Positions 1 through 6,017 of a DNA stretch of 25,989 bases are shown here, piece after piece. The stretch lies in NCBI GenBank assembly GCA_001304015.1, contig LJUY01000037.1:1-25989 (forward strand). Direction: 5' to 3'. The position numbers and the translations under genes are program-made. The stretch comes from a candidate division Zixibacteria bacterium SM23_81 (GTDB taxonomy: Bacteria > SM23-81). The notes beneath the pieces were generated by a model, which did no database searches, was not told where the DNA came from, and was given only the letters and a program-made list of their open reading frames with translations. The stretch's first letter is position 1. Each line of letters opens with the position of its first letter.

Positions 1-199
1 CGGTGGCCACAGAATAAGAACGACTACCCGGCAAAAAATGAAACAACGGCTTCTTCTCTATAGGATCAATGTGAACGGCACAGGGATTGCCATACACCAG
101 GGTCTGAAGTTTCCCGTCAAGGTGAATGCGCACCCGGCAATCCCCCCGCTGGCCCTCTGCCAGCAGGCACTCCCGGGGACAGAGCAAACATTTAATCAT
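1..199 (-). CDS. amrS: AmmeMemoRadiSam system radical SAM enzyme, 5' end only (cut by window edge)
   Basis: The first 66 codons on the minus strand begin MIKCLLCPRECLLAEG and include GQRGDCRVR, LVYGNPCAVHIDPIEKKP and FHFLPGSRSYS. This is the conserved amino end of the radical SAM protein of the AmmeMemoRadiSam family, formerly annotated as a pyruvate formate-lyase activating enzyme homologue. The DPIEKKPLFHFLPG block is the family signature. The CxxxCxxC cluster motif would lie beyond the window edge, so catalytic residues cannot be checked. The ATG at 199 is chosen because the family starts a few residues before the CLLCPREC motif; no clear Shine-Dalgarno precedes it. Family membership is seen in sequence; the substrate of this enzyme class is not established. 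It lies downstream of Memo and AMMECR1 genes on the same strand, which supports the assignment, but a 513-base gap separates it from the nearest of them, so it may have its own promoter. Confidence 0.88.
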   Translation of the reverse strand, partial: MIKCLLCPRECLLAEGQRGDCRVRIHLDGKLQTLVYGNPCAVHIDPIEKKPLFHFLPGSRSYSVAT

Positions 200-296
200 G
201 GAAGACTTTATGGATTAAGATGATGAATCATGGAAAAAAACATGACGGAAAAATACATATGGAACGACAAGGAAAAAAACTGAAACTACTCTGAAT
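197..296 (-). repeat. Imperfect tandem duplication, copy next to amrS start
   Basis: This AT-rich stretch immediately upstream of amrS, including its ATG, matches 434-530 at an offset of 234-237 bases. Shared blocks include ATTCAG, AGTTTCAGTTTTT, TCATGTTTTTTTCCATGATT and the ATG itself. I estimate roughly three quarters identity by eye. On the minus strand it is rich in TTCCATG-like words. It forms the presumed 5' untranslated leader of amrS. Confidence 0.75.
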
Positions 297-309
297 CTCT
301 GGCTCTTTC

Positions 310-436
310 CCGAATTATAGACCGGCGCAATATACTATGTCCGAACCGCTTTGCTCCTAAGACATGCGAACTAGACAACCTTCCCCTGACCCTTGGGAAG
401 TCTGCACACCTGAGGTCAGAGCACACATCGAACCAT
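310..436 (-). pseudogene. Decayed duplicate of the amrS 5' coding end
   Basis: Reading the minus strand from ATG at 436 gives MVRCVL*PQVCRLPKGQG, which aligns with MIKCLLCPRECLLAEGQRG of the real amrS start. The first 24 bases from the shared TGT codon (427-404) differ at only five positions. The copy is interrupted by TGA where amrS has Cys7, then by TAG codons, and similarity fades near the position matching YGNPCA (~codon 40). With the repeats at 434-530 and 197-296 this shows a tandem duplication of about 235 bases covering the leader and the first ~40 to 46 codons. It cannot encode a working protein. Confidence 0.6.
314..343 (-). promoter_or_regulatory. Candidate sigma70-type promoter for amrS
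   Basis: On the minus strand a perfect -10 TATAAT (319-314) is preceded after 18 bases by CGGACA (343-338), which matches the last four bases of the -35 consensus. Transcription would start near 307 and give a leader of about 108 bases before the amrS ATG at 199. The site lies inside the decayed duplicate of amrS coding sequence. Confidence 0.45.
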
Positions 437-530
437 GGAAAAGTTCATGAACAAGACAATGAATCATGGAAAAAAACATGATGGAAGAAAACATGTGGAA
501 CAACATGGAAAAACTGAAACTGCGCTGAAT
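434..530 (-). repeat. Imperfect tandem duplication, distal copy
   Basis: This is the second copy of the element at 197-296, placed upstream of the decayed amrS 5' end. It carries the same order of TTCCATG-like words and ends at an ATG that corresponds to the amrS start codon. The remainder of the gene-free stretch (about 531-690) shows no coding signal or known motif. Confidence 0.75.
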
Positions 531-691
531 TCTCAGAACCTTTCACTTGAGGCTCCGCCATAAGCTTGCATGGCTAAAAACCGCTTCCTTCCAAAGAGCC
601 TGAAGCTTCCCAGCCGCGCTGATGTGAACCGGAAAATCTCCACCCCCCCAACCCTCCAGCAATTGGTGTTCTCAAGGCCAGAACTAAATTG

Positions 692-713
692 GTCGATGGC
701 GGAGGCCATCGAC
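692..713 (-). terminator. Stem-loop at the end of the small membrane-protein gene
   Basis: Arms GTCGATGGC and GCCATCGAC pair perfectly over nine bases around a GGAG loop and overlap the stop codon at 713. No T-run follows on the minus strand (CCAATTTAG), so this is a weak intrinsic terminator or an mRNA-end stabilising hairpin. Confidence 0.4.
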
Positions 714-943
714 TACTTCTCCTCCCAGCCATCCGGCAAGACTCGATAGTAGCGGGCCTCCCTGGGTTCCAGCCCAGCCTCCTGGATGGCCCTCTTTATC
801 TTGGCCACATCGACCTGGGGCACGTGGGGCTGCTCCCCAGGAAGGAGGTTGACGCCCCAGGTCATCACAATAAGAAGCCAGGTCACACACAGCAGAACCA
901 GAGGGGCAATGTCACTTCGTCGCAAACCTTTTTTCATCGGCAC
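713..943 (-). CDS. Small single-pass membrane protein of unknown function (76 aa)
   Basis: I do not recognise this protein. It has a basic start (MPMKKGLRRSD), one hydrophobic segment at about residues 12-34, and a polar tail containing VDVAKIKRAIQEAG and YRVLPDGWEEK, which would face outside if the positive-inside rule holds. The GTG at 943 is preferred because GAGG sits nine bases upstream; an in-frame ATG at 937 is possible. It begins six bases after the uridine kinase stop codon, so it is almost certainly cotranslated with the upstream operon. Translational coupling, a clean membrane segment and lack of competing frames argue that it is real. A small accessory of the nearby flavin/Fe-S membrane protein is one possibility, but nothing in the sequence proves it. 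Confidence 0.65.
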   Translation of the reverse strand: MPMKKGLRRSDIAPLVLLCVTWLLIVMTWGVNLLPGEQPHVPQVDVAKIKRAIQEAGLEPREARYYRVLPDGWEEK

Positions 944-949
944 ATCCGC

Positions 950-1576
950 CTACCTCATGTCAGCCAGTAGAGTTCTGATCTTGGCAACGACCATGTCGAT
1001 GGCCACCTTATTCCAGCCTCCCTCTGGGATGATCACATCGGCGTATCTCTTGGAAGGCTCCACGAACTCCAAGTGCATGGGCCTGACCGAGCCCAAGTAC
1101 TGCTCGATGACGCTTTCGAAGGTGCGACCCCGGTCGAGGATATCCCGCCTCAGACGGCGGATAAGCCGGACATCCGGATCGGTATCGACGTACAGCTTCA
1201 CGTCCAGCATGTCGCGCAGGCCCTCGTCCTCCAAAACCATGATCCCCTCCAGGATGGTAACCGGCTTGGAGGGCACCTTTCCCGGCAGCATTCTGCGAGT
1301 GTGAGTAACATAGTCGTAGCTCAACATTGGCACATCCTTGCCCGCCTTGAGTTTTCGGAGATGTTTAACCAACAGGCTGATATCGAAAGAGGAGGGATGA
1401 TCGTAATTGATCTTCTCCCGTTCCTCCAAAGGCAAATTGTTCCGATCCTGATAATAGGCATCCAGAGGTATCACCACGACGTTGTCCGTTCCGATCTGCT
1501 CGATGATTTTCTCGGCGATGGTCGTCTTGCCGGAACCAGTACCTCCCGCAATGCCGATGGAAATAGATGTGGCCAT
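950..1576 (-). CDS. udk: Uridine kinase
   Basis: The protein phosphorylates uridine and cytidine to UMP and CMP in pyrimidine salvage. The 208-residue product has a P-loop GGTGSGKT at residues 11-18, the DAYYQDRNNLP segment after the first strand, NYDHPSSFD, and the VTILEGIMVLED stretch, all typical of the uridine kinase branch of the phosphoribulokinase/uridine kinase family. Length is normal. The ATG at 1576 is chosen because GAGGTG lies just upstream (spacing three to five bases); an in-frame GTG at 1582 overlaps that ribosome site. It sits between the flavin/Fe-S membrane protein and the small membrane protein in the same operon. There is no obvious metabolic reason for salvage to be here, so the link may be only cotranscription. 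Confidence 0.93.
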   Translation of the reverse strand: MATSISIGIAGGTGSGKTTIAEKIIEQIGTDNVVVIPLDAYYQDRNNLPLEEREKINYDHPSSFDISLLVKHLRKLKAGKDVPMLSYDYVTHTRRMLPGKVPSKPVTILEGIMVLEDEGLRDMLDVKLYVDTDPDVRLIRRLRRDILDRGRTFESVIEQYLGSVRPMHLEFVEPSKRYADVIIPEGGWNKVAIDMVVAKIRTLLADMR

Positions 1577-1608
1577 AATCACCTCAATGTGCTAAAAGCA
1601 TTCTGACC

Positions 1609-2820
1609 TCAGAAATCACCCACCATCTCCACGCTCTCCGAGCGCTCGCACCGCTTTCTCCTCAATCCCAGCTTGCCCAGCAGATGCAGGGCCATACCCA
1701 CCACACAGAAATAGCGGCACCAAAATCGATCGATGACCACAGAGGCTGCCAGGATGAGAATCAGAGAGGCCCACATCAAGTGAGTGCCCCTCAGGCTAAA
1801 GGCCATGGCAAAGGGCTCATACCGGAGCACCTCCTGGCTGCCGCTGAGGATCACCAGACAGATCACCAACCACAACAGCAAGGTTCGCAGACGGCTGGCC
1901 GTTCTATGCAGGGCGGGGGAGAGACGCAGGCGATAGGGAACCAGTTTCTTGAGGAACTCCTGCAGGGCGCCAAAGGGACAGAGCCAGCCGCAATAGATTC
2001 TTCCCACCATCAGTGCCGTCACCACCCCGAAGAACAACAGAAGGTACCAGGGGGCATGAACGGGAAATGGCGGAAACCGTAAGTTGATGATATTGACCAA
2101 GTGCACCACCGAAAGGGAGCCGTTTAGATAGAAGCCCACGATGCCCAGGCTCAAGATCAGGCTGACGACGCGCAAACCCCTCTTTCTCCGCCAAAAAGCC
2201 GCCAGACTCAAGGACATCAACGCCAGGAGTGCCCCCCCCTCCAGCCACCACCTATGCACCACAGAGACACCTTCCCTCTGGGCCTGAGTGGTACGCAGCA
2301 AGGCGGGCATCGCTATGGCCAGGCCTTCTCTTATGCCCCTGGCTACGGCCCTGGAGGAGATGGTCGCTCCGGAAAGGCCGTCCAGATCCTGTCCCATCAC
2401 CAGAATATCTTCCACCCCTTTTCCCACAAACTGCTCTGTAAACCACGATTCCTGAAATCCCTCTACGAAGAAGGGGGTTTCAGCGTGCTCCCCGATTTCC
2501 ACGCCCACCAGGTGTCCGGAGAGGTCCAAGCCCACCAGAATGTGGATCAGACCGCCATATCCTCTCACCTGCGGTACGATCTCGGCGGTGTCAAAGCAGT
2601 ACCCGACGAGCTGGGCATCGCCCGTCTGCCAATTTCTGGCTAAGGCCTGATAGTGGGGAAGGGGCTCTGTCTGGGGAAGGAAACGTTCCGCTTGGGGAAA
2701 AACGGCCTTCAGGAACTCCAACTCCCGCCCGCCCTCACCCCTGTGGAGATTGCGGACGGCAAGGTTGGCGACGATGAGGAATGCACCACTTATGAGAAGA
2801 AATTTATCCAAGCCCCTCAA
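1609..2820 (-). CDS. Membrane FMN-binding / 4Fe-4S redox protein, NosR/NapH/RnfG-like
   Basis: This 403-residue protein joins an RnfG-like FMN-binding domain to a NapH/NosR-like membrane domain. An N-terminal membrane segment (about 7-22) is followed by the flavin domain with DGLSGATIS at 147-155, the motif in which a Ser/Thr carries covalently bound FMN in RnfG, NqrC and NosR. About four to five membrane helices follow (roughly 195-380), with CGWLCPFGA at 277-285 and CRYFCVVGMA at 368-377. NosR and NapH normally have CxxxCP twice plus a ferredoxin tail; here the second motif lacks the proline and the protein ends at RKRCERSESVEMVGDF without ferredoxin cysteines. Family topology places the flavin domain outside the cytoplasmic membrane. 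Start is TTG at 2820, ten bases after GGGAG and just past the AMMECR1 stop. The role is inferred as electron transfer across or along the membrane; its partner is unknown. Confidence 0.8.
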   Translation of the reverse strand: MRGLDKFLLISGAFLIVANLAVRNLHRGEGGRELEFLKAVFPQAERFLPQTEPLPHYQALARNWQTGDAQLVGYCFDTAEIVPQVRGYGGLIHILVGLDLSGHLVGVEIGEHAETPFFVEGFQESWFTEQFVGKGVEDILVMGQDLDGLSGATISSRAVARGIREGLAIAMPALLRTTQAQREGVSVVHRWWLEGGALLALMSLSLAAFWRRKRGLRVVSLILSLGIVGFYLNGSLSVVHLVNIINLRFPPFPVHAPWYLLLFFGVVTALMVGRIYCGWLCPFGALQEFLKKLVPYRLRLSPALHRTASRLRTLLLWLVICLVILSGSQEVLRYEPFAMAFSLRGTHLMWASLILILAASVVIDRFWCRYFCVVGMALHLLGKLGLRRKRCERSESVEMVGDF

Positions 2821-2834
2821 AGAGGTTGAGCTCC

Positions 2835-3416
2835 CTACTCGCTGAATATATCCGCTGAAAAGACGAAAAGTTCACACTGCGGATCCTGCCAAGCCTCCGG
2901 GGGTAAGCCAGCTTTCAAACAGGTCTGTTGGAGAAAGCTGGTCCGGTCCCAACCGTACTCCGTGGCAACCTGAGGCAACAGCAGGCCTGACTGCGAACCC
3001 CGAACGATGTAGATGCCATGTGTTCCCACCTGAATTTCAGAGACTTCACGAATCTTATGTAAAGGCGTCAACACGGAGATCTCCAACTTCAGGTCCTGCA
3101 GTTCTTCGGGAGAAACGGGTGGAAACCTGGGGTCTTGAAAGGCTGCCGCCTCGGCCATCTCTGCGACGGCCAAATACAGAGGCTTGATCCCCTGGATATA
3201 GCCGATGCAGCCTCGAAGAGCACTCCCCTTGTGGAGGGTCACGAAGAGACCCCTTTCTTCCTTTAAGCTCTCCGACGATACTTGAAAAGCAGGGATTTCC
3301 TTGCTCTGGACCCTTCGTTCGATCACGCTCCGAGCGATGCGCAGGAGCTGTCTTTTCTCCTCCACGCTCAAACCAGAGTGCCCACCAGCGTCTCGGGGGG
3401 CTTTGACTTCACCCAC
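2835..3416 (-). CDS. amrA: AMMECR1-domain protein (AmmeMemoRadiSam system protein A)
   Basis: The 193-residue protein is a stand-alone AMMECR1 domain. It shows the signature LRGCIG at 67-72, then AAAFQDPRFPPVSPEEL, LEISVLTPL and GTHGIYIVRGSQSGLLLPQVA, all family hallmarks. The conserved Cys of LRGCIG is a plausible functional residue, but the activity of the family is not established. The GTG at 3416 is the only start codon after an in-frame TGA that lies three codons upstream; GGGGAG directly precedes it, closer than ideal, so an internal start a few codons later is possible. It follows Memo by 98 bases and is followed by the flavin/Fe-S membrane protein after 14 bases. A second AMMECR1 domain is fused to Memo further upstream in the same operon. 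Confidence 0.9.
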   Translation of the reverse strand: MGEVKAPRDAGGHSGLSVEEKRQLLRIARSVIERRVQSKEIPAFQVSSESLKEERGLFVTLHKGSALRGCIGYIQGIKPLYLAVAEMAEAAAFQDPRFPPVSPEELQDLKLEISVLTPLHKIREVSEIQVGTHGIYIVRGSQSGLLLPQVATEYGWDRTSFLQQTCLKAGLPPEAWQDPQCELFVFSADIFSE

Positions 3417-3514
3417 CTCCCCTCATTTTCTCCCGTTCGCATGCCAAATCGGCTTTTCCGGTTTAAAGTCTATGGACATAGTTAATGTCAATGACCCGTG
3501 GCCTGATGGTGTAT

Positions 3515-4384
3515 TCACGCTCCAGCGCCAGGCCTTCCCGGTCCGAACACGGCCGCCGCCATGTAACCGACCACCTGGCCCCGATCCCCCGTCACATCGC
3601 CCGAGTTGGCATATTTCAGGACCTTGGCGCCTCTGGCGCCAAGCTTTTCGGCGGCCAGCATGGCTGCGACCATGGGACCGCCGCCACAGGCCTCACTTTC
3701 CCTGCTCTGCAGAGCCCGGTAAAGCCTCAGGGGCTCAAAGGCGTTCACGGCCTCCAGAATGGTTCCGTCTAGCTTCACGGCCCACTCGTAGGGATGGTAA
3801 TGGGATAAATCGGAGCTGGCCACAATAAGCACCTTCTCCTCTCCCAGAGAAGAGGCGATGGCCTCGGCCAGGGACTGGCAGGTGGGCAGACTCTGATCGC
3901 CCATGACGATGGGCACCAACTCGAAATCCTTCAGGATGTGCTGCAAAAAGGGAAGCTGCACCTCCAGCGAATGCTCCATGGAGTGGGCTTGGGGATAAAA
4001 GTTAAGCTTCTCACTACGGGTGATAATGGCTGAAGATAACTCTGAATTAACGGGAATTACCCCCAGTGGGGTTTGGTAGCCCCCTTGTTCATAAACCGAG
4101 GCGCCCACGAAAGAGACGTGATGGCTGGGAGCTATGACGACAACCGTCTTGAAAGGTGTATCCTTAACCTGTGCATAGGCATACGCCGCGATTTGGCCGG
4201 AATACATATACCCGGCATGGGGGGCAATCAAAGCTATAATCTCACCAGGCAGTTCCTCTTTTTGCACCGCCTCCAGAAAGCCTTCTATGTGGCTGGTCAA
4301 GAGCTCAGGGTCGTCTGAGTAAAACTGCCCGGCCACCACGGGCTTGCGTATCTCTTCAGGAGGAATGGATGTGGGAGAGCTCAT
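3515..4384 (-). CDS. amrB: Memo-like protein (AmmeMemoRadiSam system protein B), cytoplasmic copy
   Basis: The 289-residue protein spans a full Memo domain. It carries VRKP-like IRKPVVAGQFYSDD, APHAGYMYSG (His56), APSHH (His88), EHSLEVQLPFL (137-147), SSDLSHY (190-196), CGGGP (Cys233) and KYANSGDV. His56, His88 and Cys233 correspond to human MEMO1 His49, His81 and Cys244, the metal-binding trio in that protein. No signal peptide or membrane segment is visible, so it should be cytoplasmic. ATG at 4384 has GGGAG six bases upstream. The family is structurally related to extradiol dioxygenases, but its bacterial reaction is unproven. It lies 41 bases downstream of a fused paralogue. Confidence 0.92.
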   Translation of the reverse strand: MSSPTSIPPEEIRKPVVAGQFYSDDPELLTSHIEGFLEAVQKEELPGEIIALIAPHAGYMYSGQIAAYAYAQVKDTPFKTVVVIAPSHHVSFVGASVYEQGGYQTPLGVIPVNSELSSAIITRSEKLNFYPQAHSMEHSLEVQLPFLQHILKDFELVPIVMGDQSLPTCQSLAEAIASSLGEEKVLIVASSDLSHYHPYEWAVKLDGTILEAVNAFEPLRLYRALQSRESEACGGGPMVAAMLAAEKLGARGAKVLKYANSGDVTGDRGQVVGYMAAAVFGPGRPGAGA

Positions 4385-4425
4385 CGGTATCTCCCTTCTG
4401 CCCGAAAAATCCCAGCGCGCCCAGC

Positions 4426-4980
4426 CTAGTCCTCATGGAAAACCTGGGCGGTAAAGGTGTAGATTGTGGTGCCCTCTTGGAGATAGGCGTCCTTGGGGAG
4501 GAAGGCTTTATCCTGGCAGCAATGTTCCAGAAATTCCTGCTTGGACCAGCCTGTCTCAGTGGCCACCTGAGGCAGAAAACAGCCGCTTTGGCCTCCCCGG
4601 GTGATCCAAATGCCATGTGTGCCCAGCTGGATCTCATCGACGCTGCTGATCTCCTTCAGGGGTGACAGCACCGAAATCTCGATTTCGATTTCATTCAACT
4701 CTGAAGAGGAAACAGGAGGAAAGCGCCGATCGGAAAAGGCTGCCGCCTGAGCCATCTGGGCCACCGTTTGGCAGAGAGGGATGTCTGGCTGGAACCTCCC
4801 GATACAGCCACGCAGTTGTCCCTTTTTGTGGAGGGTCACAAAGCTGCCTCGCCTCTCATTCAACTTCGGATAAGAACTTTCCGGTGGTAAATGTTGCTTC
4901 CCCTCAAGTTTCTGCTCAATTGCCATCCGCGCGATCTTCAAAAGCTCCCTTTGCTCCTGGAGGTTTAATTCCTCACTCAC
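4426..4980 (-). promoter_or_regulatory. Possible internal translation start releasing the AMMECR1 part of the fusion
   Basis: In the linker of the fusion, AAGGAG (4992-4987) is followed by an in-frame ATG at 4986 and an in-frame GTG at 4980; the GTG is six bases from GGAG, an ideal distance. Starting there would give a 184-residue AMMECR1 domain, close to the 193 residues of the separate copy. It is either a relic of a once separate gene or a working internal start. Confidence 0.4.
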
Positions 4981-5973
4981 AATCATCTCCTTCCCAGATA
5001 TTTCACCGCCCCTCTGGTAAAAAGCCACCGCACAGTAGCCCACCACTCTGTTGCGATCGCCGATGGGCACATCGCCCGAGTTGGCGTATTTGAGGACCTC
5101 GACCTCATCCGCGCCCAACGCTTTGGCAGCCATCATGGTCACCATCACCGCATCCAGACCACACAGGGTGCACGACAGGTCGGGAATGTCCTCCTTGAGC
5201 CAGCGGGCTTCATTCTGGGCCACGGCCTGGGGTGAAAAACTCTCTATGGCCCTCAGAGTTCCCTTGTCCACACGGCAAGCCGCATCATAGGAAGGATAGT
5301 GAGACATGTCCGTGCTGGCCACGAGAAGAACCTCTCCGTCTCCCTGAGCCACCTGAGCAACGGTCCCAGCCAAAGCCTCCAGCTCCTCAGAGGAACATCG
5401 CGGACCAAGCACTATAGGCAAAATGCGAAAATCACCCAAAACCCTCTGCAGAAACGGCAGCTGCACCTCCAGGGAGTGTTCGGCCATATGGGCCTGGGGC
5501 ACGTGGCGAAGTCCTTTGTTTAAAGACATCATCTCCCTGGCCATCTTCACGTTCACGGAAACGCGCCCCAGGGGGGTCTCATAGGCCCCTCCGTCGTAAA
5601 GGGAGGCGCCCGAAAAGAGAGCTCGATGGCTGGGTCCTATCAGGATCACCGTGTCGAAGGTTTTCCCCTGGATCTGCTTATAGGCATAGGCAGCCACTTG
5701 GCCTGAGTAAACATACCCGGCATGTGGGGCCACCAGCGCGACGAGGCGACCAGGCACTGGCTGTTGGGGCACATTGGCCAGAAAGCGATCTGCCTGTTGC
5801 GCCAACGCTTGGGGGTTATCCGGGTAGAACGCCCCTGCAACCGCTGGTTTGCGAACCTCAGTTGAGGACTTCATCTCGTCGGTCTTGGCCTTCTGCTGAC
5901 AACGCCCTCCCGTGGATATCACAAGCAGGGCGCCGCAGATGGCGACGATCTGGTGAACTGGATGTCTTCTCAT
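4426..5973 (-). CDS. Exported or membrane-anchored Memo-AMMECR1 fusion protein
   Basis: This 515-residue protein joins both cytoplasm-type components in one chain. Residues 1-25 (basic MRRHPVHQ then a hydrophobic stretch ending STGGRC) look like a signal peptide or anchor; the -1 Arg argues against a standard lipobox and no AxA site is seen, so an uncleaved anchor is likely. Memo occupies about 40-317 with APHAGYVYSG (His84), GPSHR (His116), EHSLEVQLPFL, STDMSHY and LCGLDAV (Cys271). AMMECR1 occupies about 335-510 with LRGCIG at 387-392 and RRFPPVSSSEL. The linker contains SGKEMIVSEE. ATG at 5973 has GGGAGG five bases upstream; longer starts at 5976 (GTG) and 5994 (TTG) overlap that site. The domain order repeats the order of the two separate genes downstream, which suggests duplication of the pair and then fusion. 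Extracytoplasmic location is inference. Confidence 0.9.
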   Translation of the reverse strand: MRRHPVHQIVAICGALLVISTGGRCQQKAKTDEMKSSTEVRKPAVAGAFYPDNPQALAQQADRFLANVPQQPVPGRLVALVAPHAGYVYSGQVAAYAYKQIQGKTFDTVILIGPSHRALFSGASLYDGGAYETPLGRVSVNVKMAREMMSLNKGLRHVPQAHMAEHSLEVQLPFLQRVLGDFRILPIVLGPRCSSEELEALAGTVAQVAQGDGEVLLVASTDMSHYPSYDAACRVDKGTLRAIESFSPQAVAQNEARWLKEDIPDLSCTLCGLDAVMVTMMAAKALGADEVEVLKYANSGDVPIGDRNRVVGYCAVAFYQRGGEISGKEMIVSEELNLQEQRELLKIARMAIEQKLEGKQHLPPESSYPKLNERRGSFVTLHKKGQLRGCIGRFQPDIPLCQTVAQMAQAAAFSDRRFPPVSSSELNEIEIEISVLSPLKEISSVDEIQLGTHGIWITRGGQSGCFLPQVATETGWSKQEFLEHCCQDKAFLPKDAYLQEGTTIYTFTAQVFHED

Positions 5974-6017
5974 CACATCCTCCCAGCGATGCAAATCAGG
6001 TCGTAGAACACGATGGA

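Noticed and set aside
404-436. In-frame TGA at the Cys position of the amrS-like copy as a selenocysteine codon
   Set aside because: Further stops follow within 20 codons and the frame decays, so it is a pseudogene fragment and not a selenoprotein start.
1073-1606. 177-codon open frame on the plus strand
   Set aside because: Antisense to udk; no ribosome site or domain.
3417-3514. TTGACA in the Memo-AMMECR1 gap as a promoter
   Set aside because: The hexamer is perfect, but no acceptable -10 lies 16 to 18 bases downstream (CTTTAA is the best).
5899-5973. Lipobox at the amino end of the Memo-AMMECR1 fusion
   Set aside because: The Cys at residue 25 is preceded by GGR; Arg at -1 does not fit a lipobox, so a plain anchor or unusual signal peptide is more likely.
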